Source: an uncultured Acetatifactor sp. (GTDB lineage: Bacteria > Bacillota > Clostridia > Lachnospirales > Lachnospiraceae). Taken from it: DNA of 64,000 nucleotides. Shown one piece after another: positions 1-7,459 of this stretch (within the stretch, counting starts at the first letter, position 1; every line of letters begins with the position of its first letter). The notes below the pieces were generated by a model. The model saw nothing but the letters and a program-made list of their open reading frames with translations. It was not told the DNA's origin and did no database searches. A program made the translations under genes and the position numbers. The stretch spans positions 49,831 to 113,830 of the forward strand of contig CAJTMX010000010.1 of the NCBI GenBank assembly GCA_910577235.1, written 5' to 3'.

Positions 1-2
1 GC

Positions 3-35
3 GATGCCAATGGTACATTGGTGATTATGAAATAG
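3..35 (+). CDS. 3' end of an upstream gene (partial)
   Basis: The frame beginning at base 3 reads DANGTLVIMK and then a TAG stop at 33-35. This is 18 bases before the next start codon, a spacing typical of the tightly packed genes that follow. Only ten codons are visible, so no family can be named. It is probably the end of another gene of the same polysaccharide cluster. Confidence 0.35.
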   Translation, partial: DANGTLVIMK

Positions 36-52
36 GCTCCGAGGAGAATAAT

Positions 53-1195
53 ATGAAAGCCGAAAATTTGTGTGCGCTGCTTTCAGTAGTGGTTCCTGTA
101 TATAATATTGTATCCTATATAGATCGCTGCGTGGAAAGTATTGTCGAGCAGACCTATGAAAATCTGGAAATTATATTAGTAGATGACGGGTCCACTGATG
201 AAAGCGGTATGAAATGCGATTTGTGGGCTCAGAGAGACGCAAGAGTGAGGGTGATCCACAAGCAGAACGGTGGATTGGTCAGTGCAAGGCAGGCAGGTGT
301 AGCGGCGGCAACAGGTGAATATCTTGCTCATGTGGATGGGGATGACTGGATAGAAAGGGAAACGTATGCTGAAATGATGGCATTGGCTTCTTCCTGTGAT
401 GCAGATATAGTTACTATGGGGCTGACAAGGGATTATGCAGGGCATTCTGTCGTAAACCGGGAGACCTTTGAGCCGGGGATTTATAGAGGGGAAAAGCTGA
501 ATATATTCTGGTCGCAAATGATTGATGATAAACGCTTTTTCCACAGCAAACTGAACCATCATATTACTACCAAGATATTCAAGACAGAATTAGTCAGAGA
601 TTATCAAATGCGTCTCTCTACAGATGCCAGGATCGGAGAGGATATTGCGGTGGTTTATCCGTGTCTTTTGGCTGCGAATTGTGTGGTGGTGTCGGGTCTT
701 GAGTATTACCACTATACGATAAGACCGGGGTCTATCATGGATACGGAAGCGGATGAAAAAAGCTCTCTGAAAGCGGTAGAGAAAGCACTGAACGAGGCAG
801 CCTGTAAGTATGCAGCCAAAATCCCAAATATAAAGAGACAATTTGAAATGCTCTTGCTTTACACATGTCTGTTCAGCATTCCGAAAGAAATTATAAAGTG
901 TAATGGAAATGAGATTTTTCCATTTAAAAGTTTGAAAAAAGGCGATCGGATATTGCTATATGGTGCCGGGCGTTTTGGAAAGGCATTGTATCAATATATA
1001 GCTGAAAGTAACGCGTGTGAAATTATCGCATGGACAGATAAATCCAAGGTGGAAGGAATTACACCTGTGGAAAAGGCGCTGGAACGCGAGTATGATAAGA
1101 TTGTGATTGCTGTTTTACTGGCAGATGTTGCCGAAGAAATCAGGGCCGAGTTGTTGAGCAGAGGGGTGGATGCATATAAAATTGTGCAGTTATAA
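53..1195 (+). CDS. GT2 glycosyltransferase with C-terminal Rossmann-like module
   Basis: A 380-residue predicted transferase of glycosyltransferase family 2. The N-terminus has the typical GT-A start (LSVVVPVYNIVSYIDRCVES), the nucleotide-binding DDGSTD, and HVDGDDW as the DxD-type metal site near residue 98. This places it among enzymes that add one sugar from a nucleotide-sugar donor on the cytoplasmic face. After about residue 300 a second domain begins with ILLYGAGRFGKALYQYI, a glycine-rich Rossmann-like motif that recurs elsewhere in this cluster. The start follows a GAGGAG site. The frame is open back to the window edge, but the Shine-Dalgarno position supports ATG 53. Acceptor and donor cannot be read from sequence. 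Confidence 0.88.
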   Translation: MKAENLCALLSVVVPVYNIVSYIDRCVESIVEQTYENLEIILVDDGSTDESGMKCDLWAQRDARVRVIHKQNGGLVSARQAGVAAATGEYLAHVDGDDWIERETYAEMMALASSCDADIVTMGLTRDYAGHSVVNRETFEPGIYRGEKLNIFWSQMIDDKRFFHSKLNHHITTKIFKTELVRDYQMRLSTDARIGEDIAVVYPCLLAANCVVVSGLEYYHYTIRPGSIMDTEADEKSSLKAVEKALNEAACKYAAKIPNIKRQFEMLLLYTCLFSIPKEIIKCNGNEIFPFKSLKKGDRILLYGAGRFGKALYQYIAESNACEIIAWTDKSKVEGITPVEKALEREYDKIVIAVLLADVAEEIRAELLSRGVDAYKIVQL

Positions 1196-1261
1196 TTCGG
1201 GGTGGATGCGTGGTTAACAGTAATGCCATGAGCAGATATTTGGAGGTCTTGGAAAGAAGGA

Positions 1262-2587
1262 ATGAGAATTGTTATTTGGGGGCTGGGAACAAGAGGAAAG
1301 AGAATCTATTCCAGACTGAGGTCAGAAGAAGTGGTTGCGTTTATTGACAATGATCCCAGTAAGATTGGGACGAGCTATGAAGGTATTGCAGTTGTCAGTC
1401 TGGATCAATACATCGAAAACTACTCGGAGTATTTCATTTTGATCAGCCTGTTAAGGCCAGAGAGCGTAGCAGTACAATTGGAAGAAAGAGGTATTTACAA
1501 TTATTTTGACGCGCTTGACTGCCCGGTTGAATTATGGGGTCCCGGTGAGTATGTAGATCTTGATGCTTATTTAGGGTCTTTGAACCGGGGAAAGAGGTAT
1601 GGAATATTTGGCGCCAGCTTTTATGGTATATACTGTTATGATAGAATGCGTAAGGAAGGAGTAAACAATTTATTCCTTGTTACGGAAACACCAGAAGATG
1701 AAGAAAAGAAAAGACGTATTAAAAAAGCTTTCAATTATATCGAATTTGTGTCTATAGATGATTGTAAATATTACTTGGATCAGATTTTTGTGGCAACAGG
1801 TTCAATGAATGCCATTCAAGTGATAAAAAAGAAAGCGGGCTTTGAAATTGAAATAGATAATATATATGATCTGTCAGAAAAGATTCCTGAGTATCGGAAC
1901 CCGGAGATGGTACGTTTTAAAAACATTCACCCGGAAGACAGATGTTTTATAGTGGCAACAGGCCCCAGCCTGACAATGGAAGATCTGGATACTCTTTATC
2001 AAAACAGAGAGTATTCCATCGGCATGAACCGCATATTTCTGGCGTTTGCACATACGAAATGGAGGCCGTACTATTATCTGGTTTCCGACTGGAGGTGTAT
2101 TGAAGAGGAGGAAGACACGATAAGAACCATGTCTGTTCCGCATAAATTTGTATCAGATCAATACGCAGATTTTTGGAGACATAAGGAGGCAGATGGAATA
2201 TACAGATTTCATGACAACGGAGTGTATGTGCCCGACGAGCTGCCCCCCTTTTCAGAGGATTTGGTATATGGGTTATACGGGAGAGGGACAGTGACATATG
2301 AATGTATCCAGTTGGCTGTTTATATGGGATTTAGGGAAATATACCTGTTGGGAGTCGACTTTAATTTTTCCTCCGACTATAAAGATAAATCCAATCATTT
2401 TGTCTCGACATACTACAGTAAGAATTCAAAAACCGGGTACTTTCTGGAAAAGGAATCCCTGGAGGCATATGAAGCGGCTAAAAAATATGCGGAAAACCAT
2501 GGCATAAAGATTTTCAATGCTACTCGCGGTGGTAAGCTGGAAGTATTTGAACGCAGAAATTTTGACGAGCTGTTTGCGATAAAGTGA
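1262..2587 (+). CDS. DUF115 / MptE-like protein with N-terminal Rossmann-like module
   Basis: A 441-residue protein. It opens with MRIVIWGLGTRGKRIYSRL, a Rossmann-like glycine-rich loop, and has a second similar stretch near residue 120 (YGIFGASFYGIYCYD). The C-terminal half carries DUF115 (6-hydroxymethylpterin-pyrophosphokinase MptE-like) hallmarks: CFIVATGPSLTMEDLD near 227 and YLLGVDFNFSS near 362. Bacterial DUF115 proteins occur in flagellin-glycosylation and surface-polysaccharide loci, where they are thought to act on nonulosonic-acid-type sugars. That fits the NeuB/NeuA genes downstream, but the reaction here is inference. An AAGAAGG site precedes ATG 1262. The stop overlaps a possible GTG start of the next frame. 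Confidence 0.8.
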   Translation: MRIVIWGLGTRGKRIYSRLRSEEVVAFIDNDPSKIGTSYEGIAVVSLDQYIENYSEYFILISLLRPESVAVQLEERGIYNYFDALDCPVELWGPGEYVDLDAYLGSLNRGKRYGIFGASFYGIYCYDRMRKEGVNNLFLVTETPEDEEKKRRIKKAFNYIEFVSIDDCKYYLDQIFVATGSMNAIQVIKKKAGFEIEIDNIYDLSEKIPEYRNPEMVRFKNIHPEDRCFIVATGPSLTMEDLDTLYQNREYSIGMNRIFLAFAHTKWRPYYYLVSDWRCIEEEEDTIRTMSVPHKFVSDQYADFWRHKEADGIYRFHDNGVYVPDELPPFSEDLVYGLYGRGTVTYECIQLAVYMGFREIYLLGVDFNFSSDYKDKSNHFVSTYYSKNSKTGYFLEKESLEAYEAAKKYAENHGIKIFNATRGGKLEVFERRNFDELFAIK

Positions 2588-2634
2588 TTGCCAAATTCAA
2601 TATACTATATAAGGATGATAGGAGATATGGAGAT

Positions 2635-3246
2635 ATGGGAAATACGATACACAGTATTTTATCAAGAATAGAAGAAAAATATAAACTGACATTTATAAGT
2701 ACATGTATTGCGGGCCTGTTGACACATCTGTTTATGTTTACCAATCTGCTTCCAGGGAATGATCAGACAATGTTTTATTTTAATCTGGGCGGTACCAGAA
2801 GTTTTGGACGTTGGGGATTGCATGTGTTACAAATTAAATTTCCTTTAACAGATAGCAGTATTCTTACAGGGTATGGAATGCCTTGGGTAAAAGGTTTGAT
2901 TTCTTTATGTTTGATAGGTGTTACCGCGTGTATTGTTGTTGCGATATTAGACATAAAAAATCATTCTATCTGTATACTGACGGGAACTGTGCTGGTAACA
3001 TTTCCATCGGTAGCTGCTACTTTTTCCTATATGTTTACATCCAGTTCTTATTTTTTGGGTCTGGCGCTTGCCGGGGCAGCGGCGTACTGGGCAAAAAAAA
3101 GCACAAAGTCTCTCAAATGGAACATAATCGGGGGGGGGGGGAACAGGCGTTCTGATTATGCTGTCTCTATCTATTTACCAATCCTATATATGTTTCACAA
3201 TAGGTCTTTTGGTGGCAGATTTGATTCTTTTGTGTCTGGAAGGTGA
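2635..3246 (+). CDS. GtrII-type membrane glucosyltransferase, N-terminal part (frame broken at poly-G)
   Basis: The first ~180 residues belong to a polytopic GtrII-family protein. GtrII enzymes are flippase-assisted, lipid-linked-sugar-dependent glucosyltransferases that decorate O-antigen-like polymers outside the membrane. Visible are an N-terminal membrane helix, NDQTMFYFNLGGTRSFGRWG (the family's loop with acidic and Arg/Trp residues), and PWVKGLISLCLIGV. Codons up to the G12 tract at 3130-3141 read ...WNIIGGGG; the frame then turns into a short unrelated tail ending at 3246. ATG 2635 has GGAG ten bases upstream; a GTG at 2584 is an alternative. The rest of the enzyme continues in another frame from the tract to 4216. 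Confidence 0.75.
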   Translation: MGNTIHSILSRIEEKYKLTFISTCIAGLLTHLFMFTNLLPGNDQTMFYFNLGGTRSFGRWGLHVLQIKFPLTDSSILTGYGMPWVKGLISLCLIGVTACIVVAILDIKNHSICILTGTVLVTFPSVAATFSYMFTSSSYFLGLALAGAAAYWAKKSTKSLKWNIIGGGGNRRSDYAVSIYLPILYMFHNRSFGGRFDSFVSGR

Positions 3247-4216
3247 GGCACCGTTTGGACGAATATTAAAAAAATGTTTTTATTACTTGTTCTTATTAAT
3301 ATTTGGATTGGCGCTGTATTATTTATCCATACAGATAATGCTGAAGTTTTTCTGGCCTGCTTTGAGTTCTTATCAAGGAGTTAGTGATGTACTCACTGGA
3401 GGATTGGGTAATATACTGAAAGTGGTTACTGATGGGATTTATAAAGCATATAGACATTTCTTTGATGTGCCTGTGCTGATTAACGAAACATTGCGGCTCA
3501 GAAGAGTGCTTTATTCATGTATTGGGGTTGTGGCTACGATAGAAATATTATATCTTATATGGCATAATAAAGTATATAAAAGTTTGACATTGATTTTGTG
3601 TGCTATCTTGATTGGGATGTTTCCCATGGCTGCTAACAGTGTGTATCTCATGGGAGCTTCAAGTGTATCGACGCTCATGTTGTATGGAACGGTAACACCG
3701 ACTTTACTGGCGCTTGCGTTGACTCAGCGTTTCTGTAACAGTGCAAAAGCGGGGAAAAAGAGGTGGGTAACGGTATACTATGTGGCATGTATAAGTGTTT
3801 TTTGCATGAATTACCAATACTTCCTGATCTCAAACGAGGCTTATAACAGGCAGTATTTTACATATGAGCAAACATATGGATACATGAACAGGGTAGCGTA
3901 TGAAATCCAGCGTTGTGAGGGTTATACGGCAGATATGCCGGTCATGTTGTCAGGCAATGTACAGAAAGAGATTGTAATGCCAGAGTTTGAAAGTCTAAAT
4001 TATATTACAGGGATTTTTGGAGAAAGCGATTTGGTAAACGGATATTCAAGGGAGGAATTTATCAGACGCTATTGCGGACTACCTATTGTGAAGGCGGTAG
4101 ATTCTCTGCGGGAAGAGGTCAGGGCAACACAGGAGTATGCGGATATGCCCCTATATCCGTCCCGGGGGTCTGTGAAAGTAATTAAAGGCTGCTGTGTGGT
4201 AAAGTTTTCTGAGTGA
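3128..4216 (+). CDS. GtrII-type membrane glucosyltransferase, C-terminal part (other side of the frameshift)
   Basis: This frame continues the GtrII-like protein. Read through the tract it gives GGGTGVLIMLSLSIYQSYIC, a smooth continuation into the next membrane helix, followed by several further hydrophobic segments (for example near 3290, 3520, 3590 and 3690) and a soluble C-terminal end. The first in-frame ATG is 3158, but it has no Shine-Dalgarno sequence, so independent translation is doubtful. With 11 rather than 12 G residues the two parts join into one protein of about 526 residues, a normal length for the family. The gene is therefore either phase-variable and OFF in this sequence, or whole and misread at the homopolymer. 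Confidence 0.75.
   Translation, partial: SGGGGTGVLIMLSLSIYQSYICFTIGLLVADLILLCLEGEAPFGRILKKCFYYLFLLIFGLALYYLSIQIMLKFFWPALSSYQGVSDVLTGGLGNILKVVTDGIYKAYRHFFDVPVLINETLRLRRVLYSCIGVVATIEILYLIWHNKVYKSLTLILCAILIGMFPMAANSVYLMGASSVSTLMLYGTVTPTLLALALTQRFCNSAKAGKKRWVTVYYVACISVFCMNYQYFLISNEAYNRQYFTYEQTYGYMNRVAYEIQRCEGYTADMPVMLSGNVQKEIVMPEFESLNYITGIFGESDLVNGYSREEFIRRYCGLPIVKAVDSLREEVRATQEYADMPLYPSRGSVKVIKGCCVVKFSE
3130..3141 (+). repeat. G12 homopolymer in the GtrII-like gene (candidate phase-variation tract)
   Basis: Twelve consecutive G residues lie inside the reading frame of the membrane glucosyltransferase. Upstream coding is in frame 1 and downstream coding in frame 2. Loss of one G, or gain of two, restores continuity. 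Poly-G tracts of 8-12 are classical slipped-strand contingency elements in surface-structure genes. Confidence 0.85.
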
Positions 4217-4254
4217 ATTTGCATACAAAAAACGATCTATGATAGATGCAAAAA
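4217..4254 (+). terminator. Hairpin after the GtrII-like gene
   Basis: Directly behind the stop codon lies an inverted repeat with TTTGCAT at the 5' side and ATGCAAA at the 3' side, and an overlapping inner ATCTAT/ATAGAT pair. The run after it is AATATA rather than a clear T-tract, so termination strength is uncertain. A TTGACA follows at 4259-4264, but no good -10 hexamer sits at the right distance. Confidence 0.3.
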
Positions 4255-4302
4255 TATAGTTGACATGAATAACTATCAAGAAGATAGAGGAGGATGAATG
4301 TA

Positions 4303-5172
4303 ATGTACAAACAACCTTATGTTATTGCGGAAGCAGGATGTAATCATATGGGAGAAATGAGGATAGCGCATGAACTCATAGAAACGGCCGCGTATTTTTG
4401 CAAAGCGAATGCGATAAAATTTCAGAAACGTTGTCCCAAAGAACTTTTAACGCCGGAGCAATATAATGCGCCCCATCCCAACCCTGCCAATTCCTATGGC
4501 GAAACATACGGAAAGCATCGGGAATATTTGGAGTTCTCATTAGATCAGCATGCCCAGTTGAAGGAGTGGTGTGAACAGGCAGGAATCACATATTCCACAT
4601 CGGTATGGGATTTGACCAGCGCCAAAGAAATAGCGTCGTTAAAGCCGGACTTTATAAAGATCCCCTCTGCCTGCAACAACCATTTCAGAATGCTGCAGTG
4701 GCTTTGTGACAACTACAGCGGTGAGATTCAACTGTCATTTGGAATGACGACCCGCGAGGAGGAGGAGCAGATAGTACAACTGTTTGAGAAAAACGGGCGC
4801 GCCAAGGATCTTGTAATCTTTAACTGTACATCAGGGTATCCGGTACCCTTTAAAGATGTATGTCTACTGGAAATTAACCGAATGCAGGCGTCATATGGGC
4901 ACCGCGTAAAATCTATAGGCTTTTCGGGACATCATCTGGGCATAGCGGTAGATATTGCAGCGTACACGCTGGGGGCTTCTGTGATCGAGCGGCATTATAC
5001 GCTTGACCGTACTTGGAAAGGAACGGATCATGCTGCTTCGCTTGAACCGGATGGTATTCGTAAATTGGTTCGCAATCTACATGCGGTACATGATGCCCTG
5101 TCTGAAAAGCAAAGTGAAATTCTGCCAATTGAACAGACTCAGAGAGATAAACTGAAATACAGGGAAAGATAA
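4303..5172 (+). CDS. NeuB-family nonulosonic acid (sialate-type) synthase
   Basis: A 289-residue member of the NeuB family, which condenses phosphoenolpyruvate with a six-carbon amino sugar (or its phosphate) to give a nine-carbon nonulosonic acid. Family marks are YVIAEAGCNHMGEMRIAHEL at the start, AIKFQKR, STSVWDLTSA, DFIKIPSACNNH, FGMTT, FNCTSGYP, GFSGHHLG and ERHYTLDRTWKGTDHAASL. It stops after the TIM barrel and has no C-terminal SAF (antifreeze-like) domain; usual bacterial sialate synthases are about 340-350 residues with SAF. ATG 4303 lies nine bases after GAGGAGG; the upstream ATG at 4294 abuts that site and is less likely. The next gene makes the CMP-activated product. The exact sugar (sialic, legionaminic, KDN-like) cannot be decided. 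Confidence 0.88.
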   Translation: MYKQPYVIAEAGCNHMGEMRIAHELIETAAYFCKANAIKFQKRCPKELLTPEQYNAPHPNPANSYGETYGKHREYLEFSLDQHAQLKEWCEQAGITYSTSVWDLTSAKEIASLKPDFIKIPSACNNHFRMLQWLCDNYSGEIQLSFGMTTREEEEQIVQLFEKNGRAKDLVIFNCTSGYPVPFKDVCLLEINRMQASYGHRVKSIGFSGHHLGIAVDIAAYTLGASVIERHYTLDRTWKGTDHAASLEPDGIRKLVRNLHAVHDALSEKQSEILPIEQTQRDKLKYRER

Positions 5173-5195
5173 ATGTGATATGGAGGAAATTATAG

Positions 5196-6371
5196 ATGAA
5201 TGTGGCACTAATACCTGTACGGGGAGGGAGTAAATCTATTCCGCTTAAAAATATTAAGCCTATAAACGGAAAACCGCTAGTCTACTGGACTGTGAGAGCA
5301 GCGTGCGGTTGTCAATTTATTGACCGGGTGTATGTGACGACAGATTGTGAAAAGATCAGGGACACGGTAGAAAGATTTAAAGAAGGGGCCGAGTCAGATG
5401 TTTTTGATAAAGTATGTGTAATTGGCAGGTCGGCAGATTCAGCATCCGACACGGCATCCACAGAATCAGTCATGCTGGAATTTGCCCACAAGTATAAATT
5501 TGATAACATTGTATTAATTCAGGCAACTTCTCCGCTGCTGAACAGTGATGATCTGGATAGAGGATTTGAGAAATTTTTTCAGGAAGGCACGGACAGCGTC
5601 TTATCTGTGGTACGCCAAAAACGCTTTAATTGGATGGAAGATGAGGATGGATATGCGCATCCCACAAACTATGATGTATATCATCGTCCCCGTCGACAGG
5701 AATTTGACGGTTATCTGGTTGAAAACGGCGCGTTCTATATATCATCAAAGAAAAATTTGGAATACTCAAAAAACAGGGTATCCGGTAATATTAAGATTGT
5801 AGAAATGCATGAAGATACATTTTTTGAAATAGATGAGCCAGATGATTGGGTTATTATTGAGGCTTTGATGAAGAAGAGCCATGTCTGTTCAACGAAGGGT
5901 TCTGTTCCCAAAATAAAGATGTTCTTGACGGACTGTGACGGATGCCTGACGGATGGGGGAATGTACTATTCCGAAAAGGGTGATGAATTAAAAAAATTTA
6001 ATACTCATGATGGAATGGGCTTTTCACTCTTAAGGGGAAAAGACATTATAACAGGTATTATAACCAGTGAGGCAGTAGAACTAAACAGGCGCAGAGCGGA
6101 AAAGCTCAAACTGGATATTCTGGAAACAGGTTGCAAGGATAAACTGACTGCGGTAAAAAAATATTGTGAACAGTATAATGTCAAATTAGAGAATGTTGCA
6201 TATGTAGGTGACGATATTAATGATCTCGAAGTAATCAGTGCGGTGGGACTGGGATGTTGCCCGGCTGACGCAATACCATCCGTAAAAGAGGCTGCTCAGA
6301 TAGTAACTCGGGCTAAGGGAGGAGAGGGCGTTATACGTGAGATAGTAGAGATTATTATTAACTGTAGTTGA
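5196..6371 (+). CDS. CMP-nonulosonate cytidylyltransferase fused to KdsC-like HAD phosphatase
   Basis: A 391-residue fusion. Residues 1-230 are a NeuA-type cytidylyltransferase: ALIPVRGGSKSIPLKNI is the CTP-binding loop, then KPLVYWTV and LIQATSPLL. From about residue 238 a KdsC/NeuA-associated HAD phosphatase begins with FLTDCDGCLTDGG (nucleophile Asp pair), ITSE as motif II, and YVGDDINDLE as the metal site. Such a pairing suggests that the upstream synthase makes a 9-phosphate which this protein dephosphorylates before, or along with, CMP activation; that is inference from known KDN/Neu5Ac-9-phosphate routes. It starts 23 bases after the synthase gene behind a GGAGG site, so the two are surely co-transcribed. 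Confidence 0.9.
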   Translation: MNVALIPVRGGSKSIPLKNIKPINGKPLVYWTVRAACGCQFIDRVYVTTDCEKIRDTVERFKEGAESDVFDKVCVIGRSADSASDTASTESVMLEFAHKYKFDNIVLIQATSPLLNSDDLDRGFEKFFQEGTDSVLSVVRQKRFNWMEDEDGYAHPTNYDVYHRPRRQEFDGYLVENGAFYISSKKNLEYSKNRVSGNIKIVEMHEDTFFEIDEPDDWVIIEALMKKSHVCSTKGSVPKIKMFLTDCDGCLTDGGMYYSEKGDELKKFNTHDGMGFSLLRGKDIITGIITSEAVELNRRRAEKLKLDILETGCKDKLTAVKKYCEQYNVKLENVAYVGDDINDLEVISAVGLGCCPADAIPSVKEAAQIVTRAKGGEGVIREIVEIIINCS

Positions 6372-6433
6372 CGGTAGGTGTGCTTTGTGCCATAATAGGT
6401 AAAGGGGTTGTACAAAAAGATTGGAGAGGGACC

Positions 6434-6919
6434 ATGAAGAAACCAGTAGCGTTCTGTTTTGGGTGTATAGCCGCTGCAGCGGCTTTTGCGGGGGGGTATA
6501 TCATCTGCAAAAAAAACAAGGAGTCGGAGTATAAGGAGTTAGGTGTCCGACTGGCTAAATTTGAAGACTATTTTGCGGTTTCAAATAAGTGGTTAAAGAA
6601 CAGAAATATGGGTATAAATATTTTGGACTATTTTGTACAACACAATTATGAATCCATCGCTATATATGGAATGGGAGAATTGGGTAAAAGGCTGTATGAA
6701 GAACTGAAAAATCAAGGTAAAAAAGTTGCGTTTGTGTTAGATAAGTGCGCAAAAGGTGTTGATCCGACATTGAACGTATGCAAAATGGATAAGGAACTCC
6801 CTGATGTTGACGTGATTGTGGTGACGCCAACCTTTGATTATGCCGCGATAGAGAAACAACTTGCAGGGATATCGAACGCAAAGATCTTGTCAATCAAAGA
6901 TGTTGTGATGGGACAGTAA
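6434..6919 (+). CDS. Membrane-anchored small Rossmann-like protein (copy 1)
   Basis: A 161-residue protein of unknown function. Residues 5-25 form a hydrophobic anchor (FCFGCIAAAAAFAGGYIIC), followed by charged residues. A short helical linker leads to YESIAIYGMGELGKRLYEEL near residue 75, the same glycine-rich Rossmann-like loop seen in larger proteins of this cluster, and DVDVIVVTPTFDY as a later strand. It has no transferase or other enzyme domain. The start was set at ATG 6434 because GGAGAGGG lies just upstream; the frame is open further up. Its 3' neighbour is a diverged copy of the same design, so the pair probably arose by tandem duplication. A role in sensing or binding a sugar nucleotide at the membrane is speculation. 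Confidence 0.65.
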   Translation: MKKPVAFCFGCIAAAAAFAGGYIICKKNKESEYKELGVRLAKFEDYFAVSNKWLKNRNMGINILDYFVQHNYESIAIYGMGELGKRLYEELKNQGKKVAFVLDKCAKGVDPTLNVCKMDKELPDVDVIVVTPTFDYAAIEKQLAGISNAKILSIKDVVMGQ

Positions 6920-6932
6920 CGGAGGAAATAAT

Positions 6933-7430
6933 ATGAAAAAAGGGATATTTACAACAATCATTGGTGCTGCTGGCAGTGCATTGGCTGCCGGCATTGCGGT
7001 AAACAATATTAAAACCAAGGAAATTAACAGTCAATCTATCCGTGCCGATAAAAATGCAACCGTAATCGAAAGCTTGGCCAGATGGGTGGCGATTTTGCAG
7101 AACGGAAAATCTTTGACAGAGTACTTTGATAAGTATGGCTATAAAACCGTAGCGATATACGGGATGCATTATATTGGTGAGAGACTGTATAAAGAGCTTA
7201 CCGGAGCCGGTATTGAAGTGAAGTATGCTATAGACGAGAAACGTAATCTCACAGCCGTGAATGTTGAGCTAAGAAAGCCGACAGATTATTTGGATCAGGT
7301 TGACGCGGTTATTGTTACGCCAGTCTATTATTTTCAGTCGATCAATGAGAAACTATCTGGTGTAATGGCATGCCCAATCATATCTTTTGACGAGATACTG
7401 GATGAAGTGGAAGCTGGTTTTGATATATAG
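6933..7430 (+). CDS. Membrane-anchored small Rossmann-like protein (copy 2)
   Basis: A 165-residue protein with the same architecture as its upstream neighbour. It has a short N-terminal hydrophobic segment (TTIIGAAGSALAAGIAV), a linker, then YKTVAIYGMHYIGERLYKEL near residue 72 and QVDAVIVTPVYYF near 125. The conserved order and spacing of these motifs show that the two are paralogues, though sequence identity is moderate. The start follows GGAGG at about seven bases, and only 13 bases separate the genes. No catalytic motif is visible. Function unknown; it is included as a real gene because of its coding character, ribosome site and operon position. Confidence 0.65.
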   Translation: MKKGIFTTIIGAAGSALAAGIAVNNIKTKEINSQSIRADKNATVIESLARWVAILQNGKSLTEYFDKYGYKTVAIYGMHYIGERLYKELTGAGIEVKYAIDEKRNLTAVNVELRKPTDYLDQVDAVIVTPVYYFQSINEKLSGVMACPIISFDEILDEVEAGFDI

Positions 7431-7459
7431 AATCAAAATGTTAAAAGAGGTGGTTATAA

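Noticed and set aside
3158..4216. The 3158 frame as an independent membrane protein
   Set aside because: There is no ribosome site before ATG 3158, and the sequence joins smoothly to the upstream part when one G is removed.
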